This document shows, piece by piece, positions 5,822-12,787 of a stretch of 14,483 nt of DNA (position 1 is its first letter; each line of letters starts with the position of its first letter). Under the pieces are notes generated by a model. It did no database searches and was not told the origin of the DNA. It saw nothing but the letters and a program-made list of their open reading frames with translations. The DNA is from JAIBCL01 sp031411695. Lineage in GTDB: Bacteria; Verrucomicrobiota; Verrucomicrobiia; Verrucomicrobiales; Verrucomicrobiaceae. A program made the translations under genes and the position numbers. Location of the stretch: positions 1 to 14,483 of the forward strand of contig JANOBO010000025.1 of the NCBI GenBank assembly GCA_031411695.1, written 5' to 3'.

Positions 5822-7040
5822 CCACAGTTTTGTCGAAGCTGCAGTCCGGGTCCTGCGTCTCGTTGCTCTCGCTCTCGCCGAACATCCCGAGCGAATCCGG
5901 CTGGAGATTGCTCACGCCGCCGTTGTTCACGTCCACGGTCACGGAGCCGGGCGGGTAAAGGTCGATGTCGCCTTCGGTGTGCGTGCCATCCGGGCGCGTG
6001 TCGTTGGTCCAGTGGATATGCGGCGTGCCTTCATTCACATCGACTGGCGTTTGCTGCGCCGACTTGCCACTGCCGTTCTCGGGATTCACGGCGTATTGCC
6101 CATTGACGCTATAGCTTGCTGCGTAGGTATAGCCGTCCTCGGTGTCGCCGCTCGGACCGTCGTGCGTGCAGGACTTGTCCTCGTTCATGGTGCCATGCCA
6201 CGTTGCGCCGAAGATCAGGCACAACGGCTCGAACTTGTGACTGCCGCTGCCGTTGTAGTGCGTGAGCGGCGCGTTGCCGGGTGCGCCGTAGTCGGCGGTG
6301 TAAGTGATCGTGCCGCCCGGATTGACCGAGACATTCTTGAACTCGAAGCCGCCGGAGTAACCGGGATTGGCCGTGCCGAGTTGGGGCGACGGCGTGCCTG
6401 GTCCGGAGACGCGCAGCGTCCCGACGCCGGTAGGCCCGCCCGCGATAGACACGTTCACGTAAGCCGTGCAGGTCTGCGGCGGCTGGATGAAACACGAGGG
6501 GCCGTCCGGGCTGATGTCCACGAAGACCTCGACGGAGACAGTCGGCGTGTCTGGCTGCGGCGGCTTCGGCGGGCCAGGCGGTTTCGGCGGCACGGGTGGC
6601 TGTGGGCCACCGCCGCCGCCTCCGCCTGGAGGAAAGCCTCCGCCCCCGCCGCCGGTGCCGCCACCGCCGCCGGAACCACCTCCCCCGCCAGTGCCTCCTC
6701 CGTTTCCGCCACCGCCTCCAGTGCCGCCACCGCCAGTGCCACCACCTCCCCCGCCGCCCGGGGGACGTGGTGGCTCGGGAGGCTGTGGCGGATCGGGCGG
6801 GTCGGGCGGCTGCGGGCCATCCGGCCACGTGTCGTCCGTCCAGTCGTGCGCGAGGAATTCAGCCGCGCCGAAGTCCCACTGCTGCGCCACGCGGCGATCG
6901 TATGGTTGCGTCTCCCACACCGGCTGCGTGATGAGCCAGACGTAGCTCTCGAAGGTGAGCCACTTGCGCCACGCATCGCGTCGAACCGCGGTGCCGCTGC
7001 GCGCGAGCGTGCGCGCCTGAAACCAATCGAGCCCGGTCAT
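5802..7040 (-). CDS. Tad2-like (DUF2829-like) domain protein with Pro/Gly spacer and beta-rich tail
   Basis: The 412-aa product has three parts. Residues 1-72 resemble the Tad2/DUF2829 fold: FQARTLARSGTAVRR-AW (7-24), a hydrophobic VWLI strand (34-37) and the terminal FLAHDW (62-67), which matches the family's closing LAxDW pattern. Free-standing Tad2 proteins are phage inhibitors of Thoeris that sequester nucleotide signals. Residues 73-164 are low complexity: a Pro-rich block, about 50 residues of mainly Gly, then another Pro-rich block. Residues 165-412 are polar, rich in Gly, Thr, Ser and Asn, with four Cys and an acidic end, as in secreted or virion-surface beta proteins. The ATG at 7040 overlaps the previous stop (ATGA), which fixes the start well inside a longer open frame. 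It may be a tail-attached protein; whether the first domain binds a nucleotide is unproven. Confidence 0.8.
   Translation of the reverse strand: MTGLDWFQARTLARSGTAVRRDAWRKWLTFESYVWLITQPVWETQPYDRRVAQQWDFGAAEFLAHDWTDDTWPDGPQPPDPPDPPQPPEPPRPPGGGGGGGTGGGGTGGGGGNGGGTGGGGGSGGGGGTGGGGGGFPPGGGGGGGPQPPVPPKPPGPPKPPQPDTPTVSVEVFVDISPDGPSCFIQPPQTCTAYVNVSIAGGPTGVGTLRVSGPGTPSPQLGTANPGYSGGFEFKNVSVNPGGTITYTADYGAPGNAPLTHYNGSGSHKFEPLCLIFGATWHGTMNEDKSCTHDGPSGDTEDGYTYAASYSVNGQYAVNPENGSGKSAQQTPVDVNEGTPHIHWTNDTRPDGTHTEGDIDLYPPGSVTVDVNNGGVSNLQPDSLGMFGESESNETQDPDCSFDKTVDEGSSV
6549..6824 (-). repeat. Pro-Gly-Pro low-complexity coding tract
   Basis: This stretch encodes residues 73-164 of the Tad2-like protein. It reads as PPxPP-type repeats, then runs of 4-7 Gly broken by single Thr, Asn or Ser (6606-6758), then PPxPP repeats again. 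At DNA level it is a GGN/CCN-rich imperfect repeat that could change length by slippage. The antisense strand also reads open as poly-Pro, which is a by-product of the composition. Confidence 0.85.
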
Positions 7041-7798
7041 AGCGTGTCGGGGATGAGGTCGCGCGCGACTTCGACCAGGAAGGTGCGCGTGGTGTTGCGC
7101 AGGAAAGGCGGACCGACCTGCGGCTGGTAGTTGTTGAGCGCGATCCACTCGAACTCGCCGAGCGCATTGAATAGCGTTCCCGCATCGGCTTCGTAGTTCG
7201 TGAGCGCGCTCGTCAGCTCTGGGCTGTCGAGTTTCACATGGAGCCGAAAGGCGGTTTGCTCGCCCTCGCCAACCTTCCGCCAGTCGTGGCCGTCCACGAG
7301 GATGTTCTCCGGTTCGAGTTCCTTGAGCGCGAATCGCAGCGCCGCGAGGCTGATGTCTGCCACGACGCCGCCTTTGAGGAAGGTGATGTGAAAGACGAGA
7401 TCGTCGCCGCGCTTCGTCCAAAAAAGCGGGCCTTTGTCCTTCACGCTCGCGTCGCCGAAGTTCTGCGCATTGAGCGACACCAGATGGGTGAGCAGGTCGA
7501 TATAGACCTCCAGCACGCCGGACGGCCGCACGTTGCCGCTCGGCTCGATGCCAAAGGTGAACACGACCGGATCGCTCACGCCGTCCGCATTCCCCGCGCG
7601 CAACGCGACGACGAACACGCCCGGCATCGTCGCCGCGCCCGAGATTTTGCCGGTCGGCAGATGCAACGTCAGCCCCGGCGGTAACGGCGAAGCATTCCAA
7701 AACGTCGGCGAGTTCGTCGCCCACGGCTGAAATGCAAAAGCCTGCCACTGCAAATAGCCGAGCACGCTTTGCGTCGTGTTGATGACTGGCGCGGCCAT
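7037..7798 (-). CDS. Phage-module protein with N-terminal putative-Ig (He_PIG-like) domain
   Basis: The 253-aa product begins with about 87 residues that look like a putative Ig (He_PIG) domain: the loop LPPGLTLHLPTGKISGAAT (39-57) followed by PGVFVVALRAGNADG (59-73) is the typical LPpGLtld-tG-IsGtPt pattern. Such domains bind surfaces or mediate protein contacts. The rest (88-253) is not recognised; it reads like a compact mixed alpha/beta structural domain. The ATG follows the previous TAA with no gap, and a strong GGAGGT lies 7 bases upstream, inside the end of the 786-aa gene. This is the clearest Shine-Dalgarno site in the window. The protein probably sits on the tail tip or fibre, next to the 786-aa and Tad2-like proteins. 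Confidence 0.8.
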   Translation of the reverse strand: MAAPVINTTQSVLGYLQWQAFAFQPWATNSPTFWNASPLPPGLTLHLPTGKISGAATMPGVFVVALRAGNADGVSDPVVFTFGIEPSGNVRPSGVLEVYIDLLTHLVSLNAQNFGDASVKDKGPLFWTKRGDDLVFHITFLKGGVVADISLAALRFALKELEPENILVDGHDWRKVGEGEQTAFRLHVKLDSPELTSALTNYEADAGTLFNALGEFEWIALNNYQPQVGPPFLRNTTRTFLVEVARDLIPDTL

Positions 7799-10159
7799 TT
7801 ATCCGACCTCCGCTTTGGCTTCCGTCATCGACGCGAAAACGAACCCCTTCGCGCCGCGCACGCTGTTTTCCGTATCGAACTGAATGAGCCGCGCCCGGAT
7901 GACGAAGCTCGGCGAATTGGGCGCGACGTTGGCCGCCTGCCAGGTCGCATAGAGCAGCCGCTCGACGGTGAGCACATTATCGAGTGAGCGTTTGATCGCC
8001 GCGCCGAAGTGGTGCTTGAGCTTGAGCCCGCTGACGATGATCCGCTGCGCAAGCACTGGCGTGGGTAGCCAGACGATGTTCTCGAGATTCTCAGCCACGG
8101 GCGCGGGCGTCGTTTGTCCCGGCGCGCTGCCGACTTCGATGACCGCGAGCATCTGCGCGCGGGTGTTCGCTGCGAGAAGTTGGAGCTCCAGATCGAACTG
8201 CACCGAGAAGCTGCTGCCCGGCTTCCACATCGCGTCGTTGATGTGGATGAGGAAAAGCTCGCGCTCGAAATCCATCGGGAAGAACGAGTTCGTCTGCGCG
8301 GCGCGCGAGAGGCGATACCACACGCGCCCGTCGCTCCCGGCGAAGCCGAGCGGTTCGAGATAGCCGCCGCGACGGCCGAGGCCGCCGGGCACGAGCAACG
8401 GTGTGTTCGTGTTGTTCTGGAACACGTTGCCTGCGCTCGGCTCCGGACGTGGCAGCGGCACGGCGATGGGAACGACAGTCGCATCGTGGATCGCGGGCAG
8501 CAGACCTGGAGGCCGCGGCAGTTTGCTGGTCTTGCCCTCGGCGAGTTCTTTCACGTTGAAATCCGCGGGCAGTCGTGCGCTGGGAAACACGTCGATGAAG
8601 TCGGGGATTTCGATCTCCTGCGGACCAGCGCTTTCGCGGTCGCCGAAGAAGTTCGGCGTCGGCAGCAAATCTTCGATGTGTTCGAGTCGCGCGTAGATGC
8701 CGGCGAGCGCGTCGAGCAGGCCAAGGATCTGCGCGATCGTGTGCGTGTGTGCGAGAAAGGCGCTGCGCGGTCCCGCCGTCGAAAGAGTGAGTGCGAGACT
8801 GTTCGGTGCCGGCGGATCGACGGTCAGCGGGAAATCGAGAGCCGCTTCATTCGCGCTCGGAATCTTCACCGTGAAGTCCGGCCCAAGCACGAGCACGCGG
8901 CCATTGCCGATGTTTTGGCGCACGGTGAGGTGGAACGCCTCGGTGCCGAGATTGTGCGGGAAAGAGAACGACCGCAGCTCACCATCGCCGAACACCGCGA
9001 CGTAGTGCTGCACGCCGAAGATGATCTGGTCGGGCGTGAACGGGATGTAGTCGCGCGGCTGCGGCGGGCGCAGCCAATCAATCGGCGACACCGTTTCCAT
9101 TTCCTCCCAGATTTGCTCCCGCACGATCTTCACCGGCTGCTGGAAGAGCGTGATGATGCGGCCCGGCACCGCGGGGTCGGCAATGTCTTCGCCGTCGTCC
9201 ACGATCTCGGCCTCGACCTCGAAGGGCACTTCGATCTCCGCCACGGCCCGCAGCGCCGCGGCCATCTCTGCGCGGTCGAGCGGGAGCGTGAAGGTGAGCA
9301 CGCCCGGCGCGAAGGTGTTCACCTCGACCGTGATGAGCGGTTGCGGCGAGCCGGCGAGTTCGCCAATGAACTCCACGTAGGCGTTGTCGGGCTCAGGGTT
9401 GGTGGCCTCGAATCGTTTTCCCGTCTCGAACATCGCGTTGAGCGCCGCGGCGATTTCATCCGGCCCGTCCTCGATGCCGAGCAGTTTGGAGACGCGGTAG
9501 TTCCAGCGCAGGAAGTAGGTGCCGCGAAAGTCCGACGGAAGATGTAGCGCCTGGATTTCGTTGCTTGGCGGCTCCGTCTCGCTGCCGCCATTACCCTCGC
9601 GGATGCGGCGGATCGTGGGCGGCACCGGGAGCACGCGCTCGTGTCCGCTGTTGAACGCCAGTGGTGCCTGGATGAGCCGGCACTCAAACCACCAGACCCC
9701 GAGTTGCTTGAACTGCCGCACCCGCACGAAGGAAATTGGCCCGAGCTTGTTCGTGTGAACGTAGATCGGCCACGGCCCTTCGGAATCCGCCCGCGTCGTC
9801 TTCACGACCCACGTTCCCGTCGCGGGATTCTCCACCGTGTCGATGATGCCCGAACCTTGCGCTGCCGTTTTGAACGTGTCGGCGTTCGCGTCGAAGTTGA
9901 TGTCCGGCGTGTCCGTGTCGCCAATCCACAGCTTGAAGATGCCCGCCGTCGGCGCCGTGAGCACGCGGCCGATACTGGCTCGGAGCGTCCGCACGCGAAG
10001 ATCCCGCTCGCGGAGGTCGCCGCTCTCGCTGCGTTCGTAAGTCCGCAGCGTGCAGCGCAACTGGTCGCCGAGCACAAACGGCGAAAGCGTCACCGCGCCA
10101 CCATCGCTGGAGACGAGCTTGCGCGTAATGAGGTCGGCGTAGAGATCGAGATCGCTCAC
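7799..10159 (-). CDS. Large phage tail/fibre-like structural protein
   Basis: The 786-aa product is the longest in the window. Its N-terminal 165 residues read like a small beta domain that handles ordered loads (GDQLRCTL, then GIFKLWIGD at 73-81). Residues about 386-462 resemble a module common in tail-fibre proteins: FGDGELRSFSFPHNLGT (390-405), followed by alternating strands. Right after it comes AFLAHTHTIAQILGLLDAL (468-485), the HTH-x-IxQIxGL hinge motif of tail fibres. Residues 490-786 include long beta-like stretches ending in a conserved-looking globular part. The start is GTG at 10159 with TTGAC 14 bases upstream and a 31-base gap to the preceding small gene. A baseplate or fibre role is inferred from the motifs and position after the tape measure; no family name can be given. 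Confidence 0.85.
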   Translation of the reverse strand: MSDLDLYADLITRKLVSSDGGAVTLSPFVLGDQLRCTLRTYERSESGDLRERDLRVRTLRASIGRVLTAPTAGIFKLWIGDTDTPDINFDANADTFKTAAQGSGIIDTVENPATGTWVVKTTRADSEGPWPIYVHTNKLGPISFVRVRQFKQLGVWWFECRLIQAPLAFNSGHERVLPVPPTIRRIREGNGGSETEPPSNEIQALHLPSDFRGTYFLRWNYRVSKLLGIEDGPDEIAAALNAMFETGKRFEATNPEPDNAYVEFIGELAGSPQPLITVEVNTFAPGVLTFTLPLDRAEMAAALRAVAEIEVPFEVEAEIVDDGEDIADPAVPGRIITLFQQPVKIVREQIWEEMETVSPIDWLRPPQPRDYIPFTPDQIIFGVQHYVAVFGDGELRSFSFPHNLGTEAFHLTVRQNIGNGRVLVLGPDFTVKIPSANEAALDFPLTVDPPAPNSLALTLSTAGPRSAFLAHTHTIAQILGLLDALAGIYARLEHIEDLLPTPNFFGDRESAGPQEIEIPDFIDVFPSARLPADFNVKELAEGKTSKLPRPPGLLPAIHDATVVPIAVPLPRPEPSAGNVFQNNTNTPLLVPGGLGRRGGYLEPLGFAGSDGRVWYRLSRAAQTNSFFPMDFERELFLIHINDAMWKPGSSFSVQFDLELQLLAANTRAQMLAVIEVGSAPGQTTPAPVAENLENIVWLPTPVLAQRIIVSGLKLKHHFGAAIKRSLDNVLTVERLLYATWQAANVAPNSPSFVIRARLIQFDTENSVRGAKGFVFASMTEAKAEVG
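7806..7811 (-). promoter_or_regulatory. Strong ribosome binding site GGAGGT
   Basis: GGAGGT sits 7 bases before the ATG of the He_PIG-like gene, within the last codons of the 786-aa gene. It confirms the start and shows that the host uses classical Shine-Dalgarno initiation at least for some genes, in contrast to the genes preceded only by TTGAC. Confidence 0.8.
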
Positions 10160-10173
10160 GCTGGGCGCCGCTT

Positions 10174-10178
10174 GTCAA
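10174..10178 (-). promoter_or_regulatory. TTGAC element 14 bases before the 786-aa gene start
   Basis: TTGAC lies in CTTTGACAAG in the 31-base gap between the 59-aa and 786-aa genes. It is not part of a stop codon here. The spacing to the GTG start equals that of the tape measure, GT25 and membrane-protein genes. Confidence 0.5.
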
Positions 10179-10190
10179 AGGACGCACCGC

Positions 10191-10370
10191 CTACCGCGTT
10201 GCCTTTCGCTCTGCCTCCTCGTCGGGCGTTTCCCTTTCGAGCGAAAAGAAAAACGGATCGAATGGCTGCCGCTTGTGTGGGAATGCGAGATTGAGTGGCG
10301 GCTCTTCGGCGCGCGTTTTTGCCTTCTCGGCCTCGCGCTCCCGGCGATTGGTCTTCGGGTCGAGCGACAT
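10191..10370 (-). CDS. Small charged protein of the tail operon
   Basis: This 59-aa product is rich in Arg, Lys and Glu, with a helical charged start (residues 7-22), a short Pro/aromatic centre with FDPFFF (37-42) and another acidic/basic helix to the end. No family is recognised. The ATG at 10370 is 2 bases after the stop of the 355-aa gene and has GGAG 9 bases upstream, inside the end of that gene. A longer in-frame open stretch upstream overlaps the 355-aa gene and is rejected. Its place suggests a small tail assembly or linker protein; the position and RBS are the main support that it is real. Confidence 0.65.
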   Translation of the reverse strand: MSLDPKTNRREREAEKAKTRAEEPPLNLAFPHKRQPFDPFFFSLERETPDEEAERKATR

Positions 10371-10372
10371 GG

Positions 10373-11440
10373 CTATGTGCTCCAAAAGATGCCGCGGGCA
10401 TCGGCCTGACCGAAGAACGCCTCCGCCTCGGCATTGCTGTCGTTCACGAAGCTCAGCAGCGCGTTGATCACTGGCTGCGCGATGCCGCCAGCGAGCGGAA
10501 CGAATAATTGCAGCGGCGGGCTTGGTGCCTTGGGTGGAATGAGGCGTGAAGCGTGCTGGAGGTTCCAGAAGACGAAGTGCTGCGGGTAAGGCGTCCACGT
10601 CGCATCAGGCTCGTCGTCCGACGCTGCACCCGGCGGCGAGACGATCCAGACCGTTGCCATCCTCAGATCATCGTATTGCGCATCCCCCGCGTTGAGCAGC
10701 GTCCCATACATCAGCGCGAGGCTTTGCTCCTCGGGCGGCTGATACTTCGAGACGGCGCGCAGCTTGGCGCGTCCGCCTGTTGCGCGTAGGACGTCGTTGA
10801 GGAAGACGGTCGAGATGGATTCGGTCTGAGCGTCCACCAGCGGATCGTGAACGTCGATTTGCAGCCGCGTGCCGATGCGCGCTTTGGAGAGCACCACGTC
10901 CATCGCGCGAATCTCCCGCGTGCGCGTTTCGTCGAACTCACCTTCGAGTGCGCCCGCCTTGGTCACATCGCCGCCCTTCGCCGCCGGCTTCACGCCAAGC
11001 TTCTCGAAGAACTTCGGATAGCCTTCCGCCGCGGACGCGATGATTTGCCCGGAGAGCGAGGCGCTCACGCTGTCCGGCATGAGCGGATTGCGCCAGCCGC
11101 CGAGGATGAGATACGGCGTCGGGTCATCGGTTAGCGGAACATCGTGCTCGCTGGCGTCCTCCTCGGGCGGCGTCCCCTCCGGCCAGTCGGCGGGCATCGT
11201 GATATAGCCGTCCCGACCATTCACGAAGCCGGGCCGGATGAACGCACGCCATTCGCCGGTGCCGTCCTCCTTGAACTCGTACCGCGCGTTGATGAACCAC
11301 GGATGCCGCCACAGCGAGTTGGCGTCGCCGGACACAATCACGCCGCGAGGCTGCTCCTTCGTGTCGGCACGAACGCCCCGGAGCGGGCGCGCTCGCTTCA
11401 CCTGCGCGACGAGTTTGTTCCAGGCATCGGCGAGGATCAT
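10373..11440 (-). CDS. Phage tail-module protein of unknown function (355 aa)
   Basis: The 355-aa product has no recognised family. It starts with a basic helix (MILADAWNKLVAQVKRARP), then GVIVSGDANSLWRHPWFINARY (33-54), a run with GEWRAFIRPGFVNGRDGYITMPADWP, an acidic linker, and PYLILGGWRNP near residue 110. The C-terminal half is an alpha/beta body with Pro-rich PPKAPSPPLQLFVPL near 310. It has no signal peptide or membrane segment. The ATG at 11440 overlaps the stop of the 209-aa gene (ATGA), which fixes this start rather than the longer open frame reaching 11707. Tight coupling within the tail run implies a structural role, perhaps at the tail tip; this is inference. Confidence 0.8.
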   Translation of the reverse strand: MILADAWNKLVAQVKRARPLRGVRADTKEQPRGVIVSGDANSLWRHPWFINARYEFKEDGTGEWRAFIRPGFVNGRDGYITMPADWPEGTPPEEDASEHDVPLTDDPTPYLILGGWRNPLMPDSVSASLSGQIIASAAEGYPKFFEKLGVKPAAKGGDVTKAGALEGEFDETRTREIRAMDVVLSKARIGTRLQIDVHDPLVDAQTESISTVFLNDVLRATGGRAKLRAVSKYQPPEEQSLALMYGTLLNAGDAQYDDLRMATVWIVSPPGAASDDEPDATWTPYPQHFVFWNLQHASRLIPPKAPSPPLQLFVPLAGGIAQPVINALLSFVNDSNAEAEAFFGQADARGIFWST

Positions 11441-12066
11441 TGCCAGAAGAAATGCCGTGTGGCCGTCTTGCGGTCGGTGCCGAGTGCCGCGCGATGTTGC
11501 AGGTCGAAGAAGGTGATCTGGTAGAGGTCGAGTTTCTTGTCCTTGCGCTCGCGCAGCATCGCCAGCGGGTAGCGCGCACGTCGGCCCGGTAGCGCGACGG
11601 CACCGCCGCTGCCGCCAGTGCCTTCGCCAGCTTCGCCATCGTCGGTATTCGGATCGGCGACCTGCACGACCTCGACCTTTTCCACCGACCAATCTTTCTC
11701 GCGGCACGTCACCTCCACGCAGATGTAGCCGCGGCCTTCGTCGTCGAGCATCGGCTGGCCGAACTTCAGCACCGGCGGCGGTTGGTCATCCGTGCCCGCG
11801 AGTGGCACGTCTTTGATCTTCGCATCCACGCGATTCACGGTGCCGGGTCGAATGCTCGCGGCCTCGGTGCCGACGAGCGACACCTGGAACGGATGCACGA
11901 AGTCCGCGCCGTCGCCGTCGAACGTGATGATCGTGCCGTCCGGCATCTCGCGCAGCCGCACACCGTCGCCTGCGATGAGCCGGCACGCGCGCACGGCCGC
12001 GCAGAGCTGATTCCAGAGCGGTGCCGTGATAGGCTGCCCGCGCTTGACGAACGGCGGCTCGGTCAC
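11437..12066 (-). CDS. Phage-module protein of unknown function (209 aa)
   Basis: The 209-aa product opens with VKRGQPITAPLWNQLCAAV (7-25), then RLIAGDGVRLREMPDGTII (29-47). From memory, such an N-terminus (place elements, then a GxGVRL-PDGT loop) recurs in phage-like structural proteins of Planctomycetota/Verrucomicrobiota, but no family name can be given. A Gly/Glu-rich linker (about 142-156) separates the N-terminal part from a basic C-terminal segment with DLYQITFFDLQHRA. The start is GTG at 12066, overlapping the upstream TGA (GTGA), with GGAGGG 9 bases before it. Its stop overlaps the next gene by ATGA. Role in tail assembly is inferred only from context. Confidence 0.8.
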   Translation of the reverse strand: MTEPPFVKRGQPITAPLWNQLCAAVRACRLIAGDGVRLREMPDGTIITFDGDGADFVHPFQVSLVGTEAASIRPGTVNRVDAKIKDVPLAGTDDQPPPVLKFGQPMLDDEGRGYICVEVTCREKDWSVEKVEVVQVADPNTDDGEAGEGTGGSGGAVALPGRRARYPLAMLRERKDKKLDLYQITFFDLQHRAALGTDRKTATRHFFWQ

Positions 12067-12782
12067 TCGCTGCCGCCCTCCAACTGCGCCTGGCCATAGA
12101 CGTCTTTGATCCAGCCGTTCGGCCCGGAGAGCATGTATTCCTCGGTGATCTCGACCGCGTTGCCCTTGCGTTTGATCTTCGGCGCCATCTTCAGCCAGTT
12201 CCGTTTCTTCGCCGCGCCGGGAATCTTGAACTGCTCGATGCCGGGCGGCTTGTCCACGATGGTTCCGATGCCTCGTAGTATGGATGATGGGATCGTCTTT
12301 GCGGCGTAGGTTTTGCGGAAGACCGCGCCCACCACGAGCCAGTTATCCACGCCGAACAGCGGGTTCTTCTTCGGCTTCTTGCCGCTGCCACTGAGGGCCG
12401 TCTGCTCCCCGCTCGACTCGGGCAGCGTCTCGGCGAACTGCTCCTTTGCCGCGTCCCAAGCGTAGCGCGTCTTGAGTGTGTCGAAGAACGGGTGCGTCTG
12501 GATCGGGTCTTCGGCCATCGACGTATCCAGCTCGAACGTCACCTTCTCCGCGTCCTCGAAGGTGAACTCGTTGGTCACGCCCTCGAAATGCAGCGTCACT
12601 TTGTAGCCGCCGTCGTCCTCCTGCGTGAAGGAGCGCGATCGGTAGGGAATCCCGATGCCGAGATTCGGGAGTACGCTCAGCGCCTCCGCAAGCGTCTCGA
12701 CGAACATCGGCACCTCGATGGTGGCGACACCGGTTTCGGAGATGCCGCCGCTGATACCGGTCGTGGGAAGTGGTGTGCTCAT
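12063..12782 (-). CDS. Phage tail-module protein of unknown function (239 aa)
   Basis: The 239-aa product follows the tape measure gene by 5 bases. It shows VPMFVETLAEALSVLPNLGIGIPYRSR-type alternation near the start (24-50), a beta-like stretch (GGYKVTLHFEGVTNEFTFEDAEKVTFELD, about 58-86), a Lys/Ser linker with GSGKKPKKNP (132-141), and a C-terminal domain ending in ITEEYMLSGPNGWIKDVYGQ. No family is recognised. Genes straight after a tape measure usually encode distal tail or tail-tip components, which is the best guess here. The ATG start has no clear Shine-Dalgarno site, so ribosomes may reinitiate after the tape measure stop. Confidence 0.8.
   Translation of the reverse strand: MSTPLPTTGISGGISETGVATIEVPMFVETLAEALSVLPNLGIGIPYRSRSFTQEDDGGYKVTLHFEGVTNEFTFEDAEKVTFELDTSMAEDPIQTHPFFDTLKTRYAWDAAKEQFAETLPESSGEQTALSGSGKKPKKNPLFGVDNWLVVGAVFRKTYAAKTIPSSILRGIGTIVDKPPGIEQFKIPGAAKKRNWLKMAPKIKRKGNAVEITEEYMLSGPNGWIKDVYGQAQLEGGSE
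12076..12081 (-). promoter_or_regulatory. Ribosome binding site GGAGGG for the 209-aa gene
   Basis: GGAGGG lies 9 bases before the GTG start and inside the last codons of the 239-aa gene. It supports the GTG as a true start in the GTGA overlap. Confidence 0.7.
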
Positions 12783-12787
12783 GGCGT

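Noticed and set aside
6466..6945. Plus-strand proline-rich protein over the Gly-rich tract
   Set aside because: Poly-Pro is the expected antisense of GGN codons; no independent start or neighbours support it.
5670..7130. Long plus-strand open frame (486 aa) opposite the Tad2-like gene
   Set aside because: Its content is Ala/Arg/Val-rich antisense of a GC-rich gene, with no domain, start signal or operon context; the minus strand gives coupled genes with real motifs.
8114..9547. Long plus-strand open frame (477 aa) opposite the 786-aa gene
   Set aside because: Arg/His/Glu-rich antisense shadow with no recognisable features; the minus-strand frame has fibre motifs and proper spacing.
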